Shown here piece after piece: positions 16,439-23,568 of a stretch of 33,783 bases of DNA. The DNA is taken from the NCBI GenBank assembly GCA_029555385.1, contig JAKPSH010000026.1:1-33783 (forward strand). The letters run 5' to 3'. The first letter of the stretch is position 1; each line of letters starts with the position of its first letter. The DNA is from Pseudomonadota bacterium. Lineage in GTDB: Bacteria > Bdellovibrionota_C > UBA2361 > SZUA-149. The notes below the pieces were generated by a model. The model was not told the origin of the DNA, did no database searches, and was given only the letters and a program-made list of their open reading frames with translations. The position numbers and the translations under genes were made by a program.

Positions 16439-16936
16439 TTAATGACTGTAGGAAATTGGAATTTTCTTTTTTTCTGTTCCGGCTGCTTTTTTTGCCTTAA
16501 TCGTCAGCACGCCGTTCTTATAATCGGCGCTGATGCTGTCTTCCTCTACAGGCTGCGGCAGCTCGACAGTCCGTCGAAACGACCCGAAGCGGCGTTCGGA
16601 ACGATAAAAGCCTTTTCCTTTGTCTTCCACTTCTTCGCTTTTCTCCCCCTCGATGGTCAGCATATTGCCGGAAATGGAGATTTCGATATTCTTCGGATCG
16701 ACCCCCGGCACTTCGAGATTCAGCCGAATCTCCGTTCCCGTCTCATTCAGGTCCAAAGAAGGCATCCAGTTCGAGGAGAACCAGTTAAGGCCTTCACTTT
16801 CCAAGGCTGACCAAGGATTTCGCAAAAAGCGCTCAAACAGCCGGTCAATCTCATTACGGAATTGTACCGCCGGTGGAAGAGCATTGCTTTCGCGTGTTTC
16901 GCTGACTCCTTTGTTGCGCCACGGTATAATTGCCAT
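16439..16936 (-). CDS. Hsp20/alpha-crystallin small heat-shock protein (third in series)
   Basis: The 165-residue protein has an N-terminal arm with the F-R-N-E-I-D-R-L-F-E-R-F motif (about 26-38), an alpha-crystallin domain (about 58-150) with L-E-V-P-G-V-D-P-K-N-I and the conserved N-G-V-L-T-I near residue 141, and a C-terminal I-P-I motif for oligomer contacts. Small heat-shock proteins bind unfolding proteins without ATP. It is the last of three paralogues in a row, has a GGAGG ribosome-binding site, and is the most typical in length and layout. Confidence 0.95.
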   Translation of the reverse strand: MAIIPWRNKGVSETRESNALPPAVQFRNEIDRLFERFLRNPWSALESEGLNWFSSNWMPSLDLNETGTEIRLNLEVPGVDPKNIEISISGNMLTIEGEKSEEVEDKGKGFYRSERRFGSFRRTVELPQPVEEDSISADYKNGVLTIKAKKAAGTEKKKIPISYSH

Positions 16937-16970
16937 ATGCTATCCTCCTTCACGCACGGTTAATGCAGCA

Positions 16971-17375
16971 TTAATGACTATTCGTGACCGTAATGCGCCG
17001 CGGTTTTGCGCTTCGCGCTTTTGGCAAATGAATCGTCAATACGCCGTTTACGCATTCCGCGGAAATATTTTCGGCCTCGATTTGTTCGTTAATCTCAAAA
17101 GCCCGGTAGTAATCCCCTACTGCATATTCGCGCAACAAGCAGCGGCCCCGGTCTGTTTGGCGCGGCTCGACTTTTGCGTGCAGCGTCAGCACGCCGTTCT
17201 CATAGTCAAGCTCAATATCCTTCCCCGCTGCTCCGGGCACGTCCGCACGAAGCAGCAATTCCTCACTGGACTCAATAATGTCAACGTTCGGCCTGAACAA
17301 ACAGCCGCTTCGCGTCTGCTCACAGTTCTTCTGCGCGACAGAAACATTTTGGTTTGCTGACAATTCTGTGCTCAT
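16971..17375 (-). CDS. Hsp20-like protein, short form (second in series)
   Basis: This 134-residue alpha-crystallin-domain protein has the core pattern A-D-V-P-G (about 44-48), E-N-G-V-L-T-L and a second C-V-N-G-V-L-T-I near residue 110. Compared with its neighbours it lacks the N-terminal F-x-x-E-x-x-R-L-F oligomerisation arm, which is replaced by a short polar segment, and it contains several Cys residues. The C-terminal motif is weak (R-R-I-T-V). It may act as a partner subunit rather than a self-assembling chaperone. It sits 35 nt from the upstream paralogue and 34 nt from the downstream one. Confidence 0.92.
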   Translation of the reverse strand: MSTELSANQNVSVAQKNCEQTRSGCLFRPNVDIIESSEELLLRADVPGAAGKDIELDYENGVLTLHAKVEPRQTDRGRCLLREYAVGDYYRAFEINEQIEAENISAECVNGVLTIHLPKARSAKPRRITVTNSH

Positions 17376-17410
17376 GTCCTTCTCCTCCTCAAAAAACTTG
17401 CCGTAAATCC

Positions 17411-17857
17411 CTACTGGGTTTTCACTTCAATCTTCCTTGGCTTTGCCGACTCTGCTTTCGGCATTTTGATCGTCAAAATACCGTCCTTCATTGCGGCATC
17501 AACGGCGTCGCTGTTCACCGGATAGGGAAGCGCTACGGTTCGTGCAAACTCGCCTGATCCCCGCTCCTGCCGGTGACACGCAGTGTCTTTCCCATTTTGC
17601 GACTCGCGTTTACCGCGAATCGTCAATTCCGAACCCATCAGCGAGATGTCCAGGTTTTCGATGGAAAGGCCAGGAAGCTCAGCTTCGGCTACTAATTCAT
17701 CGCCGTTATCCCAGACATTCAGCGCGGGGAACACAGTCATACGACCGGTTTGGCGGGTTCCCATTGACCCAGGAGCGGCGAAAAAATCCTCGAACAACCG
17801 GTCCACTTCACCGCGGAACAAGTCGAGATTTGAGAATGGAAATCTTGCTGCAATCAT
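17411..17857 (-). CDS. Hsp20/alpha-crystallin small heat-shock protein (first in series)
   Basis: The 148-residue protein has the N-terminal arm D-L-F-R-G-E-V-D-R-L-F-E-D-F (about 12-25), an alpha-crystallin domain (about 45-140) with A-E-L-P-G-L-S, and K-D-G-I-L-T-I near residue 125. The C-terminal R-K-I-E-V corresponds to the I-x-I/V contact motif. It is the first gene of the minus-strand chaperone series. A ribosome-binding site AAGGAG lies a few bases before the ATG, and the A+T-rich promoter region at 17860-17950 drives it. Confidence 0.95.
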   Translation of the reverse strand: MIAARFPFSNLDLFRGEVDRLFEDFFAAPGSMGTRQTGRMTVFPALNVWDNGDELVAEAELPGLSIENLDISLMGSELTIRGKRESQNGKDTACHRQERGSGEFARTVALPYPVNSDAVDAAMKDGILTIKMPKAESAKPRKIEVKTQ

Positions 17858-17915
17858 TGTCTTGTCTCCTTAGAAAAAAGCTCCAGTTGTTTTTCCTCTT
17901 TTTTTGAATTTGTTT

Positions 17916-17921
17916 ATTATA
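17916..17921 (-). promoter_or_regulatory. Candidate -10 element of the Hsp20 operon promoter
   Basis: On the minus strand a perfect TATAAT lies 59 bp before the first Hsp20 start codon in an A+T-rich stretch. The sequence 17 bp further upstream (TCAAAC) is a poor -35 box, so activation or an alternative sigma factor is possible. I see no CIRCE repeat and no convincing sigma-32 motif. Confidence 0.45.
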
Positions 17922-17980
17922 TTTTTTGGTTAACCATCGTTTGATGTGCAGGCAAGTGGCTGGCGGACAAAAGTTGAAAC

Positions 17981-18027
17981 CTAGGCGTAATATTCCACAG
18001 CCTTGGGCTGTGAGATATTACGCCTAG
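17981..18027. repeat. Long hairpin: 13-bp plus 7-bp inverted repeat
   Basis: The outer arms CTAGGCGTAATAT (17981-17993) and ATATTACGCCTAG (18015-18027) match perfectly. After one G-T pair and one mismatch, inner arms CACAGCC (17996-18002) and GGCTGTG (18006-18012) close a 3-nt loop. The right arm runs into the left end of repeat element A: the last bases, CTAG followed by CC, also precede element C. It may be a bidirectional terminator or part of the mobile repeat. Confidence 0.85.
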
Positions 18028-18031
18028 CCGG

Positions 18032-18481
18032 AAAATAAGCGAATAAATTTTGCCTTGGTGTGCGGTCCAGAGGCTTCGCCCAGAGCGATGCTGCCGGGTG
18101 CTGAAGGCGCGTTTTTTTACCTGGCACAACCCTTTGCCTCCCTTCGCTGTCGCCCGCCTGGTGGTCCAGACCAATGGCGACGAATCAATGCGGGCGACGC
18201 GCTGCGGTTGGCAGAGAGTTGTGCCGGGTTTTTGATCTGTTCTGAAATACCTACTGCGGCGAAAGGGCGGCCTGGACGCGTTTGCACTACTGCCCGCACT
18301 TAAAGCAGCACAGAACCTCCGGGTATTCAGAAAAGTGAAATACGACCAAGAGAAACAGCAGCGTCATTCTCTGCACCGCCCATGCGCGACTTCGGCTTTC
18401 ACCCAGGTGATGCCACAAATATGCGCCATTCAACGACTTTCCGGGCGAATTCCGGATGTGGCGGACTTATTCGCTTATTTT
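18032..18481. repeat. Repeat element A, MITE-like with 15-bp terminal inverted repeats
   Basis: The left end AAAATAAGCGAATAA (18032-18046) and right end TTATTCGCTTATTTT (18467-18481) are perfect inverse complements. About 120 bp inside the left end and about 75 bp inside the right end match element B closely, while the middle differs. The element holds no convincing gene: short open frames at 18050-18303 have no ribosome-binding site and follow the repeat, not a protein family. No transposase is nearby and I see no clear target-site duplication. It is 450 bp long and lies in the same orientation as copies B and C. Confidence 0.8.
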
Positions 18482-18485
18482 GAGT

Positions 18486-18591
18486 CTATCAGGTTGCTGA
18501 AAAACTGATTTTCAGCAACCTGATAGCGCAACGCCCGGACGGCGTTGCCGAATTCCGAGCGCAGCGAAGAAATTCGCTGCGACACTGTGTC
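18486..18591. repeat. Run of four consecutive hairpins
   Basis: Directly after element A come four perfect inverted repeats in 106 bp: an 18-bp stem with a 5-nt loop (18486-18503 / 18509-18526), an 8-bp stem GCAACGCC/GGCGTTGC (18528-18548), an 8-bp stem GCAGCGAA/TTCGCTGC (18561-18580) and the small palindrome GACACTGTGTC (18581-18591). No gene overlaps them. They could be terminators for both strands, a structured RNA, or the remains of another repeat element. Confidence 0.75.
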
Positions 18592-18829
18592 GGGGCACGT
18601 GGGATCCCCCGGTACAGTTTGGACCAACGCGATCAACGATCAGAAAACCGATGTCTCGGCAAGTGGCGTACGATGCTATCCAGAAACCTCGGTTAGGTTT
18701 TAAAGCTAATAGCTGAGCGATTAATACTACATTTAAGTATTTAATTCTTAAAGGAATATTTTAATCACCCAAAAACTCAGTATGCAATTGAATGCCCGGT
18801 AATAAAAAGCTGGATATTCCCATGGGGTT
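18592..18829. other. Intergenic stretch without recognisable genes
   Basis: Between the hairpin run and the PEP-CTERM promoter region I find no coding frame. The only structure seen is a short inverted repeat, AAACCT (18684-18689) and AGGTTT (18695-18700), with a 5-nt loop. The sequence changes from GC-rich to A+T-rich near 18700. Confidence 0.6.
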
Positions 18830-18880
18830 TTGACATTACCTCAGTCACCCTGGGTAACTTTTGTCTTACCCGCGGGCAAG
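18830..18880 (+). promoter_or_regulatory. Promoter/operator region of the PEP-CTERM gene
   Basis: A perfect -35 box TTGACA (18830-18835) is followed, at 17 bp, by a weak -10 (GGTAAC, 18853-18858). Three short arms overlap it: TTACC (18836-18840), GGGTAA (18852-18857) and TTACCC (18866-18871). The middle arm can pair with either neighbour. A near-perfect 16-bp palindrome centred on CCCGCGGG (18869-18876) follows. This looks like a regulated promoter with operator palindromes or competing RNA hairpins; the regulator is unknown. Confidence 0.4.
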
Positions 18881-18954
18881 AGGAGAGTCTAAAGTCCGAG
18901 AACATTTTCACGGCTGTTCTGTTGTTATGCCTTATAAAAGAGGAGTGTAGGGAT

Positions 18955-19569
18955 ATGAGTCGCGCAAAGTTTGTGGTGGCGCTGTGCGCCTTAGTGTTTG
19001 GCGTTGCCGGAAGTGCAAACGCTATAACGTTTGATTTAACGCAGCCTGTTAGTTACACCTGGGCTCCGTCGATCCAGATCTGGGATACGACCGGGACCTA
19101 TATGCTGACGGCAACTGGTTTGGTTTCTGGTTCCAATCGTAATGTGGTTCGGAGCAGCAGTGGGATTGGTGTCTGGTCCGGCAGCATTCTGGAAGATCCG
19201 GAAGTTGATGGTCTTGGCGACGACGAAACGCTGGTGTTGGATCTTGGCCTTGCTCAGCTTATGCTGGAGTCTATCACTTTTACGCGTGTTGGACTGGATG
19301 ATGATTTCCGGCTGATCGTTGATAGTGTTGTTCAGATTGCCAGCGCGGATATTCCAGGCGGTAATATTCTGGGGACAAGCGTGTCGGTATACCAGGTGCT
19401 GCCGCAGCTTCTTGGGTCAGTCTTCAGCTTAACAGTGCCTAACTGGAACGATGACTATAAGGTCTCCCAAGTGACTTTCAGCGGCAGTGTCCCTGAGCCG
19501 ATGACGCTTGCGTTGTTCGGTGTCGGTCTCGTAGGCCTCGGTTTGCGCAAGAGAGCAAGACGGGCGTAG
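18955..19569 (+). CDS. PEP-CTERM surface/exported protein
   Basis: With ATG 18955 the protein has 204 residues. This start follows AGGAG (18941-18945) and gives a clean signal peptide with an A-N-A cleavage end (about residue 23). The ATG 33 nt upstream would put charged residues before the signal, so I reject it. The mature part is acidic, Ser/Thr/Gly-rich and probably beta-structured, with no enzyme motif. The C-terminus has V-P-E-P, a hydrophobic stretch of about 15 residues and R-K-R-A-R-R, the PEP-CTERM sorting signal processed by exosortase in bacteria that also make an exopolysaccharide. No exosortase gene is in the window, so the enzyme must be encoded elsewhere. A strong terminator follows, making it a one-gene transcript. 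Confidence 0.92.
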   Translation: MSRAKFVVALCALVFGVAGSANAITFDLTQPVSYTWAPSIQIWDTTGTYMLTATGLVSGSNRNVVRSSSGIGVWSGSILEDPEVDGLGDDETLVLDLGLAQLMLESITFTRVGLDDDFRLIVDSVVQIASADIPGGNILGTSVSVYQVLPQLLGSVFSLTVPNWNDDYKVSQVTFSGSVPEPMTLALFGVGLVGLGLRKRARRA

Positions 19570-19600
19570 CGTCTTCTCCAAGTGCGCTCCGATAAGAGCG

Positions 19601-19631
19601 AAAAGCGGCCTTTGCAGGCCGCTTTTTTTTT
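19601..19631 (+). terminator. Rho-independent terminator after the PEP-CTERM gene
   Basis: The stem AAAAGCGGCCT with its complement around a 4-nt loop (TTGC) is followed by a run of nine T. It lies 31 nt after the stop codon. This is the clearest terminator in the window. Confidence 0.92.
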
Positions 19632-19672
19632 GTTTAATGTGTTCCATAAACTCTGAGGCTTGCGGGACATTC

Positions 19673-21352
19673 ATGGGCGACGAAACAATCATTTATACGA
19701 TGATGCGGGTGAACAAAGTATACCCGCCTAACAAAACGGTAATTAAGGATATCTCCCTATCGTATTTTTACGGGGCGAAAATTGGAGTCCTTGGGCTGAA
19801 CGGCGCGGGCAAGAGTACATTGCTCCGGATCATGGCAGGGTTAGAACATGATTTCAACGGAGAAGCGCACTTGTCCGATGGTTATTCTGTAGGACTGCTG
19901 GAGCAGGAACCGATTCTGGCTGCGGATAAAACCGTGCGTGAAATCGTAGCAGAGAGTTTTGCCGGCACATTTGAGCTGCTGCGCGAGTTTGAAGAGATTA
20001 ATCTCAAATTCGGCGAAGATTTAAGTGCGGAAGAAATGGAGAAAGTTACTGCACGGCAAGCGGTGGTGATGGAGGAGCTTGAAGCGCTTGACGCTTGGGC
20101 GATTGAGGAAAAGCTTAATTTCGCCATGGAAGCGCTGCGTTGTCCGCCTGCGGATCGGCCGGCCAGCACGCTTTCAGGCGGTGAGCGGCGGCGCGTTGCT
20201 CTTTGCCGGCTGCTTTTGCAGGAGCCGGATATATTGCTGCTCGATGAACCGACTAATCATCTTGATGCGGAGTCCGTGCAATGGCTTGAGCATCATTTGC
20301 AGCAGTATGAGGGCACGGTAATCGCGGTAACTCACGATCGGTATTTCCTGGATAATGTTGCCGGATGGATTCTGGAACTCGACCGCGGGCATGGCATTCC
20401 ATGGCGGGGGAATTATTCGTCGTGGCTGGAACAAAAACGGCAGCGCCTGGAAAGCGAAGAAAAGGCGGAAGAGAGGCGGCTTAAGACTTTGGAGCGCGAA
20501 CTAGAGTGGATTCGTATGGCACCGAAAGCGCGGCATGCCAAAGGAAAGGCTCGCGTAACTGCCTACGAAAAACTGCTTAGCCAAAAAGGCGAAGACCTTG
20601 CACGCGATCTGCAAATCTACATTCCTCCCGGTCCTCGTTTGGGGGATGTGGTGATCGAAGCGCATAATGTCTCTAAAGCATTCGGCGATAAGCTGCTGTT
20701 TTCAGAGCTGAACTTCTCTTTGCCGCCGGGAGGCATTGTCGGCGTGATTGGTCCAAACGGCGCCGGCAAGACCACACTATTTAAAATGATTGCTGGCGAA
20801 GAAATGCCAGACAGCGGATCCTTTCGTGTCGGCGATTCGGTGAAGCTGGGTTATATGGAACAGCTTCGGACATCACTTGACCCGGAAAAGACAGTCTGGG
20901 AAGTGGTCGCCGGTGGTCAAGAGACTGTTCAACTGGGCCGTCAAGAGGTGAATTCTCGCGCTTATGTTGCGCGGTTTAATTTTAGCGGTCAGGACCAGCA
21001 GAAAAAGGTCAGTATGCTTTCTGGCGGCGAACGTAATCGTATTCAGCTTGCGCTTCTGCTTAAAGATGGCGCAAACGTAATTTTGCTTGATGAGCCGACT
21101 AACGATCTCGATGTAAATACATTGCGTGCGCTGGAAGAAGGTTTGGAAAATTTCGCAGGATGCGCCGTAATTATCAGTCACGATCGGTGGTTTCTCGATC
21201 GAATTGCTACGCATATCCTGGCTTTTGAAGGAGACAGTCGAGTGGTTTGGTTTGACGGCAATTACAGCGAATACGAAGCCGATCGCCGCCGCCGGCTTGG
21301 CAAAGAAGCAGAAACTCCTAAGCGTATTCATTACGCTAATATTAAACGTTAG
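19673..21352 (+). CDS. ettA: EttA-type ABC-F translation factor
   Basis: The 559-residue protein has two ABC ATPase domains. The first has Walker A G-L-N-G-A-G-K-S-T, signature L-S-G-G-E-R-R-R-V and Walker B L-L-L-D-E-P-T-N-H-L-D. The second has G-P-N-G-A-G-K-T-T, L-S-G-G-E-R-N-R-I and L-D-E-P-T-N-D-L-D. Between the first Walker A and signature lies the insert called the arm in EttA, and the P-site-tRNA-interaction motif linker joins the domains. EttA binds the ribosomal E site and gates entry into elongation according to energy state. ATG 19673 gives the usual I-Y-T-M-x-R-V-x-K start; an upstream ATG at 19637 would add 12 unrelated residues next to the terminator. Length and motifs are normal. 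Confidence 0.95.
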   Translation: MGDETIIYTMMRVNKVYPPNKTVIKDISLSYFYGAKIGVLGLNGAGKSTLLRIMAGLEHDFNGEAHLSDGYSVGLLEQEPILAADKTVREIVAESFAGTFELLREFEEINLKFGEDLSAEEMEKVTARQAVVMEELEALDAWAIEEKLNFAMEALRCPPADRPASTLSGGERRRVALCRLLLQEPDILLLDEPTNHLDAESVQWLEHHLQQYEGTVIAVTHDRYFLDNVAGWILELDRGHGIPWRGNYSSWLEQKRQRLESEEKAEERRLKTLERELEWIRMAPKARHAKGKARVTAYEKLLSQKGEDLARDLQIYIPPGPRLGDVVIEAHNVSKAFGDKLLFSELNFSLPPGGIVGVIGPNGAGKTTLFKMIAGEEMPDSGSFRVGDSVKLGYMEQLRTSLDPEKTVWEVVAGGQETVQLGRQEVNSRAYVARFNFSGQDQQKKVSMLSGGERNRIQLALLLKDGANVILLDEPTNDLDVNTLRALEEGLENFAGCAVIISHDRWFLDRIATHILAFEGDSRVVWFDGNYSEYEADRRRRLGKEAETPKRIHYANIKR

Positions 21353-21518
21353 TGCTTGACGCAAAAGCCGGGGTGCCGTTAAAACTTGAGCTTCTTACTT
21401 GACTTTACTTGAGCTCGTTTTTGGTCCACGATATATCCAGCAAATTACCTTAGCCGCCGTTGCTCACGCGTGGTACGCGTCTCCGGGACGTTTCCGTTTT
21501 GTGGACAAGAGGAAGGCT

Positions 21519-22685
21519 ATGCGCAGCAATCCTTTTCGTCGCAAGATTGAATATCTGCTTCACTATGCGGGCGTGCAGCTTGACGGACCACATCCATGGG
21601 ACATCTGCGTAAAAAATGACAGGTTTTTCCGGCGTGTTTTAGCCGACGGTTCGCTCGGCTTTGGCGAATCCTTTATGGACGGCTGGTGGGAGTGCGCACA
21701 GCTTGATGAGCTGTTTTACCGCTTGCTTTGCACCAGGCTTGACGCACACTTTTCTTCTTGGGCCGACTGGATACTCATGCTGCGCGCGAAAATCTGGAAT
21801 TTACAGAGCAAAGCTCGCGCGTTCCAGATCGGTGTGCGTCATTATGATTTGGGAAATGATCTTTTTCGTGCCATGCTCGACGATGAATTGATCTATAGCT
21901 GCGGCTATTGGGAAAATGCATCAACATTGCACGAAGCTCAAGCAGCGAAACTCGAGCTGATTGCTGCTAAGCTGCAACTTTCTCCTGGAATGACGATACT
22001 AGATATCGGTTGTGGTTGGGGGGGTGCTGCCAAATATTTCGCCAAAAGATATAAAGTAAAAGTCGTCGGAATTACTGTCTCGGAGAAGCAAGCTGCCTAT
22101 GCTGCACATCACTGCCGCGGCCTGCCAATTGAGATCCGGCTGCAGGACTACCGTGCCGTAGGCGGAGAGTATGACCGTATTTTCTCAATCGGCATGTTCG
22201 AGCACGTGGGGCGCAAGAACTATCGTGTCTACCTCGATACCGTGCGCAAGCGTCTTGTTCGCGAAGGGATGTTTCTGCTCCATACGATCGCAGGTAACGT
22301 GTCGTATGACTCAGGTGATGCGTGGACTGAGAAACACATATTTCCAAATTCAATGCTGCCATCGGCAAAGCAGATTGCTGAGGCAAGCGAGGGAATTTTC
22401 GTGTTGGAAGATGTGCACAATTTCGGTTTTGATTATGAACGCACCCTTCTTGCGTGGTTTCGCAATTTCGAATCCGAGTGGGCGGTATTGCAGAACCGCT
22501 ACGAAGAGAGATTTTACCGGATGTGGAAGTATTTCTTGTTGTCCTATGCCGGGGCATTTCGCGCCCGGAGGAACCAGGTTTTTCAGATTGTTTTTTCTCC
22601 TGATGGGGTTCGGGGCGGATACCGTGCGCAGCGTTGGACGCCTGCTGCCGCTGAGAAATCCTTTGGCGTTGCCGCAAATCAATAA
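21519..22685 (+). CDS. cfa: Cyclopropane-fatty-acyl-phospholipid synthase
   Basis: From ATG 21519 the protein has 388 residues, close to the 382 of E. coli Cfa. It has the N-terminal substrate-binding part with G-S-L-G-F-G-E-S-F-M-D-G-W-W-E, then a SAM-dependent methyltransferase fold with D-I-G-C-G-W-G-G and the conserved G-M-F-E-H-V-G and H-N-F-G stretches. The enzyme adds a methylene group from S-adenosylmethionine across double bonds of membrane phospholipids, usually in stationary phase or under acid stress. The frame is open 120 nt further upstream to TTG 21399, but GAGGAAGG at 21509-21516 and the family length favour 21519. It follows ettA by 166 nt. Confidence 0.95.
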   Translation: MRSNPFRRKIEYLLHYAGVQLDGPHPWDICVKNDRFFRRVLADGSLGFGESFMDGWWECAQLDELFYRLLCTRLDAHFSSWADWILMLRAKIWNLQSKARAFQIGVRHYDLGNDLFRAMLDDELIYSCGYWENASTLHEAQAAKLELIAAKLQLSPGMTILDIGCGWGGAAKYFAKRYKVKVVGITVSEKQAAYAAHHCRGLPIEIRLQDYRAVGGEYDRIFSIGMFEHVGRKNYRVYLDTVRKRLVREGMFLLHTIAGNVSYDSGDAWTEKHIFPNSMLPSAKQIAEASEGIFVLEDVHNFGFDYERTLLAWFRNFESEWAVLQNRYEERFYRMWKYFLLSYAGAFRARRNQVFQIVFSPDGVRGGYRAQRWTPAAAEKSFGVAANQ

Positions 22686-22737
22686 TTGACCGGCAGTTTG
22701 GATTGCGACAGGCCCTTCAACTATCAAAAAACTCCTT

Positions 22738-22784
22738 GTTTTACGAGAGTTTTACAATAATATCTCTGGATAGGCCGTTATAAT
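22738..22784 (+). promoter_or_regulatory. Probable promoter with OmpR/PhoB-type direct repeat before the two-component operon
   Basis: Two 11-bp direct repeats, both starting GTTTTAC, lie at 22738-22748 and 22749-22759. A perfect TATAAT follows at 22779-22784 after 19 bp. The 11-bp spacing and the position over the -35 region are those of sites for OmpR/PhoB-family activators. Because the next gene encodes such a regulator, autoregulation is likely. Confidence 0.55.
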
Positions 22785-22819
22785 AATTAGAGAAGCAGCG
22801 CGATTTTGGGTGTTCAGAT

Positions 22820-23539
22820 ATGACCGAGGAGCAAAGAAAGAAATTCAGTCTCCTAATTGTTGAGGATGAAGAGGCGATTCTCGCCGGTTTGATCGATTTG
22901 TTTGTCTATCACGGTTATGTGGTGGATTCGGCCAAAGACGGCAACGAAGGTTTGCGCAAGGCCGCCACCGGACATCATGATTTGGTTATTCTGGATGTGA
23001 TGCTTCCCGGTCTTGATGGCTTCACTGTCTGTAATGAGATACGCAAGGTTTCGCGCGAACAGCCGGTGATTATGCTGACAGCTAAGACTTCCGAGGAGGA
23101 TATCATTACCGGACTTACGGTGGGTGCTGACGACTATATCGCAAAACCGTTTTCTGTGCGCGAACTGGTGTTGCGTGTTGAAGCAGTGCTGCGGCGTTCA
23201 AAGAAAGCAAGACATCAGGAGGGCAAAATCACACTTGCTCGAAGCTGGGAACTGGACACGCAGAACCTTACGCTGCGCATGATAGAAAGCAGCCAGTCTC
23301 CAGTCGAATTGAGCCGGCGAGAGGTCGATATTTTGCTTTATCTGAGAGAGAACTCGCATCGTCCGGTCTCGCGCGAAGAATTGCTGGAGGAAGTTTGGGG
23401 ATATGCTCGGGCGTCGAATATCGAGACGCGAACAGTTGATATCCACATTGCGAAGTTAAGGCGCAAAATAGAGGAGAATCCTAAGGAGCCGAAACATATT
23501 GCAACAGTCAGGGGCGAAGGATACCGCTTGACGGTATAG
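22820..23539 (+). CDS. OmpR/PhoB-family response regulator
   Basis: The 239-residue protein has a receiver domain (about 9-125) with acidic residues E15-D16-E17, phospho-acceptor D59 in L-D-V-M-L-P-G, the M-L-T-A switch and the conserved Lys in I-A-K-P-F. It is followed by a winged-helix DNA-binding domain (about 140-237) with R-E-V-D-I-L, the recognition helix region R-T-V-D-I-H-I-A-K-L-R-R-K and G-E-G-Y-R. It is paired with the histidine kinase 29 nt downstream. Targets cannot be read from the sequence except a likely own promoter with direct repeats at 22738-22759. Confidence 0.95.
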   Translation: MTEEQRKKFSLLIVEDEEAILAGLIDLFVYHGYVVDSAKDGNEGLRKAATGHHDLVILDVMLPGLDGFTVCNEIRKVSREQPVIMLTAKTSEEDIITGLTVGADDYIAKPFSVRELVLRVEAVLRRSKKARHQEGKITLARSWELDTQNLTLRMIESSQSPVELSRREVDILLYLRENSHRPVSREELLEEVWGYARASNIETRTVDIHIAKLRRKIEENPKEPKHIATVRGEGYRLTV

Positions 23540-23568
23540 TTCCGCGCTAGGGGAGTGCAGTCAGGGTT

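Noticed and set aside
17858..17960. CIRCE element or sigma-32 promoter of the Hsp20 operon
   Set aside because: No TTAGCACTC inverted repeat and no convincing CTTGAA/CCCCAT pair; only a TATAAT is clear.
18050..18303. Short open frames inside element A
   Set aside because: No ribosome-binding site, overlapping in several frames, and not preserved in elements B and C.
18860..18905. Possible RNase P-like or riboswitch-like stretch before the PEP-CTERM gene
   Set aside because: Only a short run resembles the GAGGAAAGTCC motif; the required surrounding structure is absent.
18800..18955. Sigma-54 promoter for the PEP-CTERM gene
   Set aside because: Some PEP-CTERM genes have one, but I find no TGGC-N(7-9)-TTGC pair here; a TTGACA box fits better.
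22072..22677. 201-residue minus-strand frame opposite cfa
   Set aside because: Antisense to an enzyme with all motifs; its Arg/Ser/His-rich composition is that of a shadow frame.
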